Source: an uncultured Bacteroidales bacterium (lineage in GTDB: Bacteria > Bacteroidota > Bacteroidia > Bacteroidales > Paludibacteraceae). From it: 64,000 nucleotides of DNA. The stretch's first letter is position 1. Each line of letters starts with the position of its first letter. The stretch is from NCBI GenBank assembly GCA_902771935.1, contig CACXYM010000006.1, positions 62,001 through 126,000 of the forward strand. The letters run 5' to 3'. A program made the translations under genes and the position numbers. This document shows positions 31,023-42,326 of this stretch, in pieces. The notes beneath the pieces were generated by a model, which did not search any database, was not told the origin of the DNA, and worked only from the letters and a program-made list of their open reading frames with translations.

Positions 31023-32195
31023 ATGGCACAAACAAACGACCTGATCTCCTTTCGGGAGCTTTGGAAACTGTACAAAAAAGAAGCATTTTTTCTTATTATT
31101 TTATCAGCAGTAGTAGTATTGGGACATTGGTTGTCTCGGTTTATACCTCTTGCGTTGTTGTTTGATATAATTTTACCTATTCAGCACAGCGGTATTATCT
31201 CTATCTGTGCGTTGGGAGCATTTTTATTGTTTACGCACTCGGATGGGGTGCGCGCACGCAAAGCCAGCGCTTGGGCACTCCTGGTTTGGGGAGTGGCAGA
31301 TAGTTCCATATTAGTGCAAGACTATTTGATGCAATTCCCGATTCTGCGTATCGGCTCGGATGCAATGGATGCTTATGTAATGCTCATAGGCAATTTTTTG
31401 GCATGGGTATTATTGATTTATCCGACCGAGACACTTCGTCCCGGTTGGTTGAATTGGAAACGAGGAATACTCCAATTACTGCCGATGGTGCTGCTGGTGA
31501 CGTTAGATTATGTAGTGCCGTTTGATTTGCGGTGGTTAGTAATGCTGTATCCGTTGGCGCTGGTTATTATGGTCGTGGTCCATATACGCAAATATAGAAA
31601 GTGGTGTGAGGAGAACTATAGTTCGATGGACCATATCGATGCGCAGTGGTTAGTGAGGTATTTGTCTATGGTACTGATTATGGGTGGTTCGTATTTGTAT
31701 ATCTGCTTCTCCGATAATCCAGGTCGTGTAGTAACACAGAATGCCTTTCTGTTTTTCCTGTTCTGTTATAGTATTGAGCAGATTCTTTTCCGTGAAGACC
31801 CGTGGCAGAATATGCAGAGTAATGAGGAGCAAATTGATAAGGACTCTTTACCCGACGCGGCAGCTCGGCTTACGGAATGGATGGTTCAATCCAAGCCTTA
31901 TCTGAATCCTGATCTTCGATTGATGGACTTGCGCGAGGTGTTGCCTATGAATCGTACCTATCTGTCACAGTTCATACACGATGAGTTTGATTGCTCCTTC
32001 TTCCAGTTTGTCAACCGATATCGTATTGAAGAGGCAAAACGTCTCTTGCGTGAAGAACCCTCGTTGACTATAGAGCAAGTGGCCCTCCGTTCGGGCTTTT
32101 CGTCGCGTGTATCGTTCACTCGTGTTTTCACCAATGAAACGGGTCTAAGTCCTCGCGAATGGAGCGCGCAATGTAACATTTCGTCAAATTCTTAG
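31023..32195 (+). CDS. membrane-bound AraC-family transcriptional regulator
   Basis: 390 residues. The N-terminal ~240 hold about seven hydrophobic segments (for example FLIILSAVVVLGHWL, GIISICALGAFLLF, GNFLAWVLLIYP, SMVLIMGGSYLYICF). The last ~100 are an AraC double helix-turn-helix: LNPDLRLMDLREVLPMNRTYLSQFI and LTIEQVALRSGFSSRVSFTRVF-type second helix pair, ending GLSPREW. A membrane-sensing regulator; its target may be the giant gene just downstream or the lipoprotein/esterase pair. No kinase or receiver domain. Confidence 0.85.
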   Translation: MAQTNDLISFRELWKLYKKEAFFLIILSAVVVLGHWLSRFIPLALLFDIILPIQHSGIISICALGAFLLFTHSDGVRARKASAWALLVWGVADSSILVQDYLMQFPILRIGSDAMDAYVMLIGNFLAWVLLIYPTETLRPGWLNWKRGILQLLPMVLLVTLDYVVPFDLRWLVMLYPLALVIMVVVHIRKYRKWCEENYSSMDHIDAQWLVRYLSMVLIMGGSYLYICFSDNPGRVVTQNAFLFFLFCYSIEQILFREDPWQNMQSNEEQIDKDSLPDAAARLTEWMVQSKPYLNPDLRLMDLREVLPMNRTYLSQFIHDEFDCSFFQFVNRYRIEEAKRLLREEPSLTIEQVALRSGFSSRVSFTRVFTNETGLSPREWSAQCNISSNS

Positions 32196-32233
32196 ATAAT
32201 TTCGTAACATTGCATCAATTTGTGCGCATACGT

Positions 32234-32265
32234 ATTGTACGTGTGCGTATAATTATGTACCTTTG
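32234..32265 (+). promoter_or_regulatory. promoter of the giant secreted-protein gene
   Basis: ATTG at 32234-32237, 20-nt spacer, TACCTTTG at 32258-32265. An imperfect dyad, CGCATACGT-attgt-ACGTGTGCG, covers the -33 box (about 32225-32247). Leader to ATG 32301 is about 30 nt. Confidence 0.65.
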
Positions 32266-32300
32266 CACGCTTTTTTTGAGAACATTATAGATAAAAAGTT

Positions 32301-35300
32301 ATGAGTATAGTATGTTTTAAAGAGTTTAAGGTACGAATTCTGTTGCTGATTTCAGTAGTGTTGTGCTCTGTTGGAGTGTGGGGGGTAGCCACGACTGATT
32401 TTGAACCGACCGCCGGTGGTCTGGTGGTAAATCTAAAACCGGGTGACCAGATTTTGCTATCCACCATGGTGAATGGCGAGGAATATTTCGTGTGCCATTA
32501 CCCGGGTTATACGGGTGGCTATTTCGGTTATACGAACTGGGATAGTGATAAAGGTAACTTCCTTAAGTTGATTCCGCAAGCCGCAAATGCTACAGAGCCG
32601 GCGTCTACTTCCATATGGAGTATTAGCGACCCTGTAACGTTTAAGTTTGGTGGTAAAGAATATCCAGTAGATGGTATCGCCTATACGATGTGGAGTTCCA
32701 ATCCAGGAGGCGATCCCTATACCTTGCTCGCAGGTTCCGGCACTTCGTACAAGTACTTAGGCGATTTGACCAGAGAAACAGACAATAATAACATCTTTAA
32801 CGCGGTTTTTGTTGCGCCGACGAACCGCTCGTCCGTTATCTCGTTTGACCCGAATAGAACGTTAACAGCCAAAGAGGGAAGAACGGATCAAGATTCCGAA
32901 GGTCGTTTCAATGGCGAGAAAGGCTACGGTTTCTTGGGCTTACCTTATCGTGAAGTGTATTGGCTAGATATACCTCGAGGTAATGCTCCCGTATCTTACG
33001 TCAATGCTTCGGTGATCGGTTTCAACAAAACGTTGAATACAATAAAATATAGTAGCAATGAGTCAGAGGCTAAACCGGGTCAGGCACTGTATGCTTTTGG
33101 TAATAAACCGAAACACCAACCTACCCCGCGTACGGTTTTCCGTTTGTATGTGCTGAATGATCCGTTGACTTCTACTTGCGCAGATTCCTATTATTTTGCC
33201 TACGACGAGCAGGATTATAAGCAATACAATAAAGACTTTTCCAAAACGCCCGCTACGTACACCACTAAGAGGAAGACCTATACCATTGACCGCCTCGTCT
33301 GCATGGATAGTCTTCCGGGTACCAAGTACTATGTAAGCGATTATATGAATGTGCCGGAGTCCGATAGTTCCTATTACTATGTGGGATATAAGAACAAGTA
33401 TTGCCACAAGAGGGATGGTGATGCATTTGACTCGCAGTTCAAGCAAATAGATAATTTGAAGATTCACTATCTGGGCCTCCCTGCACCACGAGGAGCGTAC
33501 GGTCAGATGATGGTGGATACGACTAATACCGACGAACAGAACCTCGGCGTGGAGTTCCAACCGGGCGGCTATTTCTTACGCACCAGCACCGGTCGTAACA
33601 TCCAGTTGCGTCCGAGTGATGACTACAAGACCTGGACGTGCGAGGAGATGTGGCATATCACGGCAGAGTGGGCTGCTCTGAGTATCAAAGCCACGATGTT
33701 CACCGGCTCCGAATACAGCGCCGAAGACCCGGGTGCGGATATTCCGGGCTGGAGTGTGATGGTACGTGGAACGGAAGTGCCGGTAGTTGGAGAACGTCCG
33801 ATTGTTGATTGCGACGGTTGGGCACGTATCCACATAGATGATGCCAGCCCGAACGGTGCTATCGAGTTCGTGCCTGCGAATCCGGATAGACATATTCATT
33901 ACAGCAACAACGGCTGCGAAGGCGACACCATCGCGGATCAGTACCCTATGTACGGCGAGACTTCCGTTACCGTCCGCGAGCCGCGTCTTGTCAAGGGATT
34001 TACGTTCCAAGGCTGGACAACGAATGCAGATGGTACGGGTACCTTGTATAGTCCGGGTCAAGTGGTTGATTTGCCGACAGGTACGACCACGCTCTATGCG
34101 AAAGCTATTTATAACGGTACTATCCACGTAGCGCTCTCGTTTAAGAAAGCCGACGGGAAGCGTTACTTCCTGACCCACCCGGGTACAGCCTCACCGCGTT
34201 TCTCCCGTGCTCGTTATATAAAAGACTGGACAAACGCATGGCAGGGTATGGCGAATGCTGAAAACGTGGATGAGAATTATATCAATACCTTTAAGGTGCT
34301 TACCCATCCGGATCCTTGTATGGAGTGTGCGACTAATGAAGTAGTGCTCGACCCACGACGCGAGATGCGTTATGGTGCCGTGGACTCTCTCCTCTTCTAT
34401 GAGAACTTTGCTCCAACAGATGAAGAGTACCTTGGTTTGTATTATGAAACTCCGAATACCATCTTAGCGAATAACTCATGGGCAGGTCTGTTCAAGTCGT
34501 CGGCAACGGGCGGACGAAACGGATGGCCGGACTATACCGTAGCGGATGTCAAAAATGCCAAAATATCCTCTACCCACTATTTGCATCGTGTGGGGGGCGT
34601 TATTACTCGCGATCCGCGCTCCAACAGCGATGCACCGTGGGTTACCTACAACGCCGCTAACAACCAATTCGATGGTTCTGCTTCGGAAATTGACGCAACC
34701 GTTTTCCAGATTTCCCGTGTACGTGTTGCGGATGAGCATTATGTCGTTATCCCCGATACCACTACGGAGTGGACCGACGAGATAGTCTTTGGTATCCACG
34801 AAGACGAAAATATAGAGCAACCGGTGTGGTCCAAACTAATTGGTAAACAACTTATGGCTGTGACGAAGGTGGACGACGACACCGTTTATTTCCACCCGAA
34901 CCCCAGCGAGAAAAAGATAATTACCGACTATATGACGATGAGGCTCAATCCTAACTATCGTTTGGAGGAGACATTTGAATATATAAGGGATGCGCGCGTT
35001 GAGTCATTGGGAGAAGAGGTGCAGGATGTGGATAAACCCCACATGAACGACCGCTTGGAGAAAAACTACTTCGGTCGTCTTATTACCAGTGGTAAAAATA
35101 CTCCGGTCGATGTGATTTATGAGGGTAATTATATCGATATAGTGGATACCTTGCGTATCACTCTCCGTACCTTAGGTCCGGTGAAGATCAAAGAGTACTA
35201 CGGTCGCTGGAAAAAAGGTGCTCCCGGTCTGCATTTTAATGCCGACGGATCACGCTATCGCGACATCATCGTGCGTACCAAGACGGTACACCATGGCGAC

Positions 35301-38300
35301 ATTGAGGTTAAGTTGAAACTTACGCCGGAGTATCCAACCTATAACTTCAGCCCGTTGGCTGACGCAAGTAAGCAACTGAACTTTACCCTCGCGAAAGTGA
35401 GATCACGCAAACTGCTTGATACCGATGGTAATGTGCTTGGTGAGGAAATCTTAGACTCTGAGGATGTTACTTCTGCCTTGCGATTAGGCCCGGGTTCTTG
35501 CTCTTTCACAAGCGGAAGACCTTCGGCATATTTCAATGTTGATAGCGTGCAAACCGTCCAAGCCCATGCGGTTCTCATCACCAAAGCGGATAACTCCTCC
35601 GGTGCGCGATATGATACACTGGTCATCAATTCGACAGCAACAGTGGGTGGAATTGGATATCAGGTTACAGGTCGTGTACCGCTGATGCAAGCCGCATTAG
35701 CAACCAATGAACTGATTTGGTCTGCTGTAGCAAACGGACAACGTTATTTCATAATGGCAGGTTCCGGCGGACTCATCTTCCGTCAGTACCAAACCAAAGG
35801 TGGTGTGCTCTATAAGTATGAGGATGGTAAAACCCAACTGGTTAAAGGTGCTGCCAATGCTGCGAATAGTGATACCAAGTACATCACACCGTGGCTGTAT
35901 GAGTATGTCGATCAAGCGCAGCAGCAGCTCACATTGAAAACGGATGCTCCTGTTAATTTGTATTTCGTTATCAACGGTTCGTCGCTTCCTGATGTGGGAA
36001 GTACCGGTGCGGCTACCCTCACCTACGAATACGTGAATACATATATCAACGACAATGCCAACTTTGAGGAACAGGTGAAATTGAAGTATGGTACTGAAGA
36101 TTGGCTGAAATTACAAGTTGTATCATCAACTCCATCCCTGACTTTGACCAAAAACGAGTCAGAGGCCACTACTTTCTCTTGGACCTATCTGCAGCAGGAG
36201 TATAATCTTCTCAATAACGGAACCTATCCGAGTAAAGACCAATTAGAGTTCGGTTATAATAGCCTCTCCCCTCTCGATGTTCAGACGCGATATAAGGCTT
36301 ACCGCATCTACTCGATGCTGCTCGATAATTCGCTAACCTATTGCGGACAAGAGAATGAGGCCGACATTGCAGACTTGATTTCATCAGGAGGCGACTGGAA
36401 AACCAACTATGCCATCAACCTCGTTTCCGATAGCCGCTTTAGTGCGGGTGCCAGTGGATTGAGTACGTCAACAAAAGAAAGTGAACTCAAAACGACCGTC
36501 ACGCCTTCCGGCACCAGCCCAATCAACGTGCAGTACGGAGGCAAATATGTCAATATCGTGGATACACTCGATGTGCAGATTTCCTTGCAGTCGGGTGCAC
36601 CTACATACCGCTTCAAAGACAAATGGAGCAGCTTTACCTCCGTGGATGATGCGCATCTTAAAATTCCGCTCATCCGTCGTACTTATCATACGGCACCATA
36701 TGATTCGCTTGTATGTTATCCCGAGAGCGATGAGTATTACTTCGTCTTCCCGCCTGAGGTGGAAGGCGAAACAGCATACCATACTTTCACCTTGCATACC
36801 GACCACCGAACAGGTACCAATACGTTGGATGTGGATGGTAAGGTCGTCTCCTATGCCGGTGAGAGCCATGACCATACCGACCATATGCATCTCGATAATC
36901 CTTCTTACGCCGAGGTCCGTCTGATGGATGCGAAAGGAAATACACCGGACTGGTGCGAGATTAGCGAATTGGGTGACAATACCATTAAAGTGCATTGTTT
37001 AGGCAATGGTATCCGTGCACCGCGTTCCGCAGACCTCTTCTTGGCTTATACCATGAATGTGGGTGGCAAGTGGCGCTATATCAACTTCCGCCTGCAGGTG
37101 ATGCAATCCAGCCGATTCCAATACGGTAATCAGAACCTTGTGCACTCCAAAGGTGCGTCGGGCGACGACCTGAAAGATGGCGTACAGCAGGTACACGAGA
37201 ATAAGAATGTTCTCTACTACTACAATCCTTCGAATGCCGCGCAATCTACCGACCAACGTGTCGAGCTGCCTATCCGTGAGCGTAACTTCTATGGATGGTG
37301 GCGTTGGTATTCACTCCAGCCTGGCGAAGAAGATACCGATATCCCTGCCGAGAGATGGCAGACTGAACCATCCAATACGGGTAAATGGAACTTCCCGTTC
37401 CGTGTCATCGGTGACTCGGTGCCTGTAGATCCGGAGGATCCTTCCAGCGGAAAGAAATTAGTGACCCAGGGACGCTATACGGTATTCCACGTGCCTTCGC
37501 AGGACTATAACGCTCGTAAAGACCCTCCGTCCAAGGCGCCGATGCTCTATCCGCCACGAGACAAAGCGGTTGAGACCTATGCGGTGGACCTCAGTGTCTA
37601 TTACGACAACCTGCCGTTGTCCATGAAGGATGTCAATCAAGTGGATACAGCTGTATTGGATACGATGACCAATATCATCGAGCCAACCCTCTCACTACGT
37701 GAGATATACGAACTCCACCCATGGACGGAGATGGCTGAAATCATGGAAGGATACAAGGATACTATTGCCTCCAGTTATCGGAATCAGAAGTATATGGAGG
37801 ACCACGTCGTTCGCGCACCTCTGAATAACCGTTTGCTCCTTACTACCGAGCAACGCTATAACTACGATAATGTCAAGAAAGGCCAACACTCAGAGTCCCT
37901 GCTCGGTTACTATATGCGTGACGATAACTGGGCGACATGGGCAGGAAATCCGATGCGCCAAGATACGATGATTTGGTGCGGCGGATGGGATGTTACCTGC
38001 GCATGGTACACCTATAATCCTAAAACGCAGACCTATGATACGTGTACCCATACTATTTGGGAGAGTAATGACTTCCTGAATGTGCCTAAGAAAACCTCTA
38101 TAACCACCGGTAAGGAAAATGATACTATTATATATTGTTTACGTGCGCGTAGCGTAAAATCTACCAATGTAGGTACACCTTCCGAGGTTAACGATCATGA
38201 GGGCGATTATTGGTTTAATATCTGTCGTTATACGATTATCTACCACAGAACGGATAAATTTGGTCCGAAGTTGGAAAATGAGAAAGGTGTATCAATCATT

Positions 38301-41300
38301 ACCAATGACGATATTGAACAGAACTTTGAGGTGTTGGAGCGTTTGAACTTCGACTATAATAAACCCGGAACGGACTATACCGTTTATCCGCACCCGCTAC
38401 CGTGGGCGGATGCTTCCTACGGATTCGCCTATCCGAGAACAGCATCTCTGCCGGATAACCGTCCGCACAACGGTAAGCTCAACGAACCGGGTCTCAAGAA
38501 CCTCGCGAATATGGGTGAGTATAACCTCATCAACCGCATCCCATCCTTTGGTCAGTATTGGCATAAGATGGAGCAACATGGTGGTGCTGCCAACGGTTAT
38601 ATGATCTTCTGCGACGGTATGTCATCTGCCGGTCAGGTAGCTGCTTTGTCCCTCGAGTCCCACTTGTGCGAAGGACAGAAAATGTACTTCTCCGGATATG
38701 TGGCAAACCCAATGAACGAAAACGGAAAAACATGTCCGAACTTCCTCTTCGCTGTACAAGGCTCAATGGATGGCCACAATTGGGAAGATATTACTTCTTA
38801 CATAACGGGTGACCTCGCTCCATCCAATAAGTGGTACCAAATCTACTTCCCGATAGAGCAGAATAAGGAATACAATCACTTCCGCGTGCGCGTATTTAAT
38901 ATGGGTGCGGATGATAATGGTAACGACTTCCTCATTGACGATATGTGTATCTTCGCTACCAAACCGCCGTTGATGGTTTACCAAGCGAACACCACCTGTA
39001 AGAATGAGAACGAAAGCGACTCCCTTACCCACATCGTGCTCCGCGTCGACTATCAAGGATTTACAGAGGAAATATACAGCGAGTTAGACGAGGAATACTA
39101 TACCGTTGTGGAAATGACGAAAGATAGTATCTTTAGCTTCCTGGAATTAGAGGACGGATATTATAATCCGGGTATCAAACCGGCTGTAGCTCCCGATACG
39201 AAGGATACCATCTATGGTAAAATTAACCTGCCGAAACGTACTTATCATCCGGATGCTGCTGACTCCATCTTCCCGAACCTGCAAGAACTGATTCTTAAGT
39301 TTGAGCAGACTCTGGAGGAACACGAAAAGACCCCATCTGTAAAAGTCTTCCGTAAAGGTTATGTCTATGAACACCTCGATGACTCTATTCGTCCTGTTCT
39401 CTACGTCGTCCATTCGGCTAAGATGTCTGCCAACAATTTGTACACCGTACACATGGCGGGTGCGTACGACCAATTATTGAGCAGTAAATGTGCTTTGACC
39501 CGTTCGCTCAAAGTACGAAATCGAATGATTCTCACGCTTAACGGAGAGGAACAACCCGATAAGGAGGTCGGTGGCATGTGCGCCAATACAACCTACGATT
39601 TGTCACTCCACGTTAAAGGTACCCTGCTACTCGATAGCGTAGCGCCGATTGAGGTTACCGGAACGTGTCACAACGATTGGCTGCTCTACGGCGATACGGC
39701 TGCCGCTTCCAGTAAAACGCGGTATGGTTATTACTATAACGATATTGTGGCGGTCATTAAGGATATCCTTCGTGCCGATCCGTCGGCGGGTACCGCTATT
39801 TATGATAATCCGAACCATTTGGCACATTCCCTCGCTGAGGTGGATAAGGTTGTTATGAAGCGTGTGCAGGATGAGAATCACGTGGAACTCTCCGAAGATG
39901 TGCATCCGTACGATATTCTTGCCCATTTGGTAAATGGCGGATTCCTCACGCTCTATCAGTCCAACCTAACTGTTATCACTCCGGTCAAAGACTCGATACA
40001 ATATACCATCTTCCCGATTCCGGGCTCCGGATCAGAAGTAATGCAAGACCTCAATATTGATGTCTGCCCGACACCGGTTCATATTAAACTGAAATCGAGC
40101 TCGGAACAAGGCATACCGTTGGTTATCGGTGGCTTAAATAGATCCGCAGAGGAGGCGCAACTCCCAATTACCGTCTTGGTTGATGCGCAGCACGCCAATT
40201 CGCAAATCGCTATACCTATCGACTCGTTGATGATGTTCCCCGGAACGGACGGACCTAAGGTGGCGATAAAGCAAGTAAACTTCTTATCCACTAATGACCC
40301 CGATTATCGTGAGGGCGTCCATACGATTACACTTGAGCCGGATAAAGCGTGGAATACAGGTGGTGAAAATACGGGCTATTACCAGAACGGAAACGATACG
40401 ATCCTTCTTGTAGCGTCTTCCTCGAACACCTACCTCATGCGCGAGGGATACAACTACACCTTCGGTATCGAGATGATGACGAATTTAGGTACATCCGATT
40501 GGGGTGGATCAGAGGACTGCCCGGTCGGTACGATACCGTTTATTGTGAGCGTAGTACCGGATCACTTACGTTGGGCTCCGCAGAGTACCGAAAACAATAA
40601 GTGGAACGATGCCGATAACTGGATTGGTATTAACCAACACAACGAAATCATCCATTCCGATGCTCGTTTCGTACCGCTGGCTTCTACTAAGGTCGTTATT
40701 CCTAAGATGGAGAATGGTCTGCCTTATCCGGAACTGCCGAACCTGGGTACCCTTACTCCGGCAGACTCTGTACAGAAGACAGGCTTCCAGTACAACCAGT
40801 GTAGCGATATTCGCTTCTTGCCGGGTGCTGCTATCGGACAACAGCAACGTCTCCAATACGAGAACGCGGTTGTCGATATGAGTATGCCGAACCAGAAGTG
40901 GGCACTCCGTGGTGCACCGGTAACCGGTTTGCTCAGTGGTGACTTGTTTATGGCGAACAGTGATCTTGAAGGTGCTACGCCGATGTGGGAAGTAGGTGAG
41001 TTCGACGCTAACGGACGTAGTTATAAAACCGGTAACGCTTCCTTCTGGCTCTCTCTCTATGACCGCGAAGTTAAGCAAACGGGTAATAAGGATAATGTCA
41101 AAGACACTACCTATACCGCAAATGCAGAGTGGTCGAAAGTGACGAACGGAATGGACTATTCATTACCTCCTGCTCAAGGTTGGGCAGTTTATTCCCGCAC
41201 ACATACTGGCCACGCTGCAGATGTCAGACTGCCTAAGAATGATGATATTTACTATTTCTACTATGCGAGTGGCGATAAGGCATTAGACTCGTACGTACCG

Positions 41301-42326
41301 GATCTGCGAGCTAAACGTAAAGATGAGGCTGGCGGTAAGGCAGGTGCCTTGGCATTCTATCCGGGTACTTCCGCTACCTTCCAAAAATACACGCTGACCA
41401 ATGAGAAGCCTTCTGATGCGTTTGTATTTGCTAACCCGTCGATGGGATATATTGATATATGGGGATTCATCGCAGACAATGAGCTGGAACCAAAATTCGA
41501 TTATATTGATGCAGATGGTAACTATACGCCGATAGTTAAGAAAACAGCGGAAGAAACAACGAACGTCATTACGCAACTGGAGCGCTATCTTCCGCCAATG
41601 CACGCTATAGTCGTATATGTTTCTCCTGCAGCAACCGAGAAAGAGGTGACATTGAATACCAGCCGTATTGTGACCTCGCCAACCCCAGTAGTTAGCCCCG
41701 CTCCGATGTACCGTACTGCGACGCCGCTGCGTAAAGGTCTGATGACCGTTACTGCCGTTAACCCCGTTTCGTCGCGTTGCAAATCACGACTCATACTCGG
41801 ACAAGGCTATAACGCAGAGATAATCCCAGGTGAGGATGCTATGCTCACAACAGTCAATATCAGTAACTATACCAACAACTCCATGCCGGCTACGCCGTTC
41901 AATATCTACGCAGTGGAAGGCAATGAAGGTCTCAGTATTGACTTGCGTGACGAAATAGAGAATATTCCGATATCCTTCTGCATGAGCGACCTACCTTATG
42001 ATGACGAAACGCAACTCTGGTTTACCGGTGTTAATAATATCAGCGGCTCATTGGTTCTGTTCGATTCGCTCACGATGACGGAACGACCGATTATGGACGG
42101 TATCTGCCTCAAGATTGAAACGCCTGTAACGAGCCACGAGAAGCGGTATTATATCCGTCGTCATGGTGATTTGCCGGTTGAGCCTGTTGACCCGCCTATC
42201 GCAACTGATTATCAGACATATGGCATAGACGAAATACTGCCTGTTTATAAGTTTATTAAAGACGGACATGTTTATATTTTGCGCGACGGACATGTCTATA
42301 CGATATTTGGACAAAAGATTAGATGA
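32301..42326 (+). CDS. giant secreted protein, 3341 residues
   Basis: Signal peptide near the N-terminus (VRILLLISVVLCSVGVWG). Almost all beta-rich, with no enzyme motif seen. One InlB/Flg_new-type repeat occurs near residue 570 (VKGFTFQGWTTNADGTGTLY). A ~470-residue module is duplicated: VDVIYEGNYIDIVDTLRI at ~930-950 and INVQYGGKYVNIVDTLDV at ~1403-1423. A galactose-binding-like stretch lies around 2130-2230 (MYFSGYVANPM, FRVRVFNMG). It ends FIKDGHVYILRDGHVYTIFG, then QKIR, a short tail also seen at the end of the 58530 gene's product and probably a sorting signal. Followed by a co-translated small membrane-anchored protein. Function unknown; adhesin or surface structure likely. Confidence 0.82.
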   Translation: MSIVCFKEFKVRILLLISVVLCSVGVWGVATTDFEPTAGGLVVNLKPGDQILLSTMVNGEEYFVCHYPGYTGGYFGYTNWDSDKGNFLKLIPQAANATEPASTSIWSISDPVTFKFGGKEYPVDGIAYTMWSSNPGGDPYTLLAGSGTSYKYLGDLTRETDNNNIFNAVFVAPTNRSSVISFDPNRTLTAKEGRTDQDSEGRFNGEKGYGFLGLPYREVYWLDIPRGNAPVSYVNASVIGFNKTLNTIKYSSNESEAKPGQALYAFGNKPKHQPTPRTVFRLYVLNDPLTSTCADSYYFAYDEQDYKQYNKDFSKTPATYTTKRKTYTIDRLVCMDSLPGTKYYVSDYMNVPESDSSYYYVGYKNKYCHKRDGDAFDSQFKQIDNLKIHYLGLPAPRGAYGQMMVDTTNTDEQNLGVEFQPGGYFLRTSTGRNIQLRPSDDYKTWTCEEMWHITAEWAALSIKATMFTGSEYSAEDPGADIPGWSVMVRGTEVPVVGERPIVDCDGWARIHIDDASPNGAIEFVPANPDRHIHYSNNGCEGDTIADQYPMYGETSVTVREPRLVKGFTFQGWTTNADGTGTLYSPGQVVDLPTGTTTLYAKAIYNGTIHVALSFKKADGKRYFLTHPGTASPRFSRARYIKDWTNAWQGMANAENVDENYINTFKVLTHPDPCMECATNEVVLDPRREMRYGAVDSLLFYENFAPTDEEYLGLYYETPNTILANNSWAGLFKSSATGGRNGWPDYTVADVKNAKISSTHYLHRVGGVITRDPRSNSDAPWVTYNAANNQFDGSASEIDATVFQISRVRVADEHYVVIPDTTTEWTDEIVFGIHEDENIEQPVWSKLIGKQLMAVTKVDDDTVYFHPNPSEKKIITDYMTMRLNPNYRLEETFEYIRDARVESLGEEVQDVDKPHMNDRLEKNYFGRLITSGKNTPVDVIYEGNYIDIVDTLRITLRTLGPVKIKEYYGRWKKGAPGLHFNADGSRYRDIIVRTKTVHHGDIEVKLKLTPEYPTYNFSPLADASKQLNFTLAKVRSRKLLDTDGNVLGEEILDSEDVTSALRLGPGSCSFTSGRPSAYFNVDSVQTVQAHAVLITKADNSSGARYDTLVINSTATVGGIGYQVTGRVPLMQAALATNELIWSAVANGQRYFIMAGSGGLIFRQYQTKGGVLYKYEDGKTQLVKGAANAANSDTKYITPWLYEYVDQAQQQLTLKTDAPVNLYFVINGSSLPDVGSTGAATLTYEYVNTYINDNANFEEQVKLKYGTEDWLKLQVVSSTPSLTLTKNESEATTFSWTYLQQEYNLLNNGTYPSKDQLEFGYNSLSPLDVQTRYKAYRIYSMLLDNSLTYCGQENEADIADLISSGGDWKTNYAINLVSDSRFSAGASGLSTSTKESELKTTVTPSGTSPINVQYGGKYVNIVDTLDVQISLQSGAPTYRFKDKWSSFTSVDDAHLKIPLIRRTYHTAPYDSLVCYPESDEYYFVFPPEVEGETAYHTFTLHTDHRTGTNTLDVDGKVVSYAGESHDHTDHMHLDNPSYAEVRLMDAKGNTPDWCEISELGDNTIKVHCLGNGIRAPRSADLFLAYTMNVGGKWRYINFRLQVMQSSRFQYGNQNLVHSKGASGDDLKDGVQQVHENKNVLYYYNPSNAAQSTDQRVELPIRERNFYGWWRWYSLQPGEEDTDIPAERWQTEPSNTGKWNFPFRVIGDSVPVDPEDPSSGKKLVTQGRYTVFHVPSQDYNARKDPPSKAPMLYPPRDKAVETYAVDLSVYYDNLPLSMKDVNQVDTAVLDTMTNIIEPTLSLREIYELHPWTEMAEIMEGYKDTIASSYRNQKYMEDHVVRAPLNNRLLLTTEQRYNYDNVKKGQHSESLLGYYMRDDNWATWAGNPMRQDTMIWCGGWDVTCAWYTYNPKTQTYDTCTHTIWESNDFLNVPKKTSITTGKENDTIIYCLRARSVKSTNVGTPSEVNDHEGDYWFNICRYTIIYHRTDKFGPKLENEKGVSIITNDDIEQNFEVLERLNFDYNKPGTDYTVYPHPLPWADASYGFAYPRTASLPDNRPHNGKLNEPGLKNLANMGEYNLINRIPSFGQYWHKMEQHGGAANGYMIFCDGMSSAGQVAALSLESHLCEGQKMYFSGYVANPMNENGKTCPNFLFAVQGSMDGHNWEDITSYITGDLAPSNKWYQIYFPIEQNKEYNHFRVRVFNMGADDNGNDFLIDDMCIFATKPPLMVYQANTTCKNENESDSLTHIVLRVDYQGFTEEIYSELDEEYYTVVEMTKDSIFSFLELEDGYYNPGIKPAVAPDTKDTIYGKINLPKRTYHPDAADSIFPNLQELILKFEQTLEEHEKTPSVKVFRKGYVYEHLDDSIRPVLYVVHSAKMSANNLYTVHMAGAYDQLLSSKCALTRSLKVRNRMILTLNGEEQPDKEVGGMCANTTYDLSLHVKGTLLLDSVAPIEVTGTCHNDWLLYGDTAAASSKTRYGYYYNDIVAVIKDILRADPSAGTAIYDNPNHLAHSLAEVDKVVMKRVQDENHVELSEDVHPYDILAHLVNGGFLTLYQSNLTVITPVKDSIQYTIFPIPGSGSEVMQDLNIDVCPTPVHIKLKSSSEQGIPLVIGGLNRSAEEAQLPITVLVDAQHANSQIAIPIDSLMMFPGTDGPKVAIKQVNFLSTNDPDYREGVHTITLEPDKAWNTGGENTGYYQNGNDTILLVASSSNTYLMREGYNYTFGIEMMTNLGTSDWGGSEDCPVGTIPFIVSVVPDHLRWAPQSTENNKWNDADNWIGINQHNEIIHSDARFVPLASTKVVIPKMENGLPYPELPNLGTLTPADSVQKTGFQYNQCSDIRFLPGAAIGQQQRLQYENAVVDMSMPNQKWALRGAPVTGLLSGDLFMANSDLEGATPMWEVGEFDANGRSYKTGNASFWLSLYDREVKQTGNKDNVKDTTYTANAEWSKVTNGMDYSLPPAQGWAVYSRTHTGHAADVRLPKNDDIYYFYYASGDKALDSYVPDLRAKRKDEAGGKAGALAFYPGTSATFQKYTLTNEKPSDAFVFANPSMGYIDIWGFIADNELEPKFDYIDADGNYTPIVKKTAEETTNVITQLERYLPPMHAIVVYVSPAATEKEVTLNTSRIVTSPTPVVSPAPMYRTATPLRKGLMTVTAVNPVSSRCKSRLILGQGYNAEIIPGEDAMLTTVNISNYTNNSMPATPFNIYAVEGNEGLSIDLRDEIENIPISFCMSDLPYDDETQLWFTGVNNISGSLVLFDSLTMTERPIMDGICLKIETPVTSHEKRYYIRRHGDLPVEPVDPPIATDYQTYGIDEILPVYKFIKDGHVYILRDGHVYTIFGQKIR

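Noticed and set aside
33063..41794. Antisense open frames across the giant gene (several over 100 codons)
   Set aside because: They follow from the codon pattern of the long gene, show no motifs or promoters and overlap it completely.
32301..42326. Non-ribosomal peptide or polyketide megasynthase
   Set aside because: The 10-kb frame has a signal peptide and beta-rich secreted-protein composition and no carrier, condensation or adenylation motifs.
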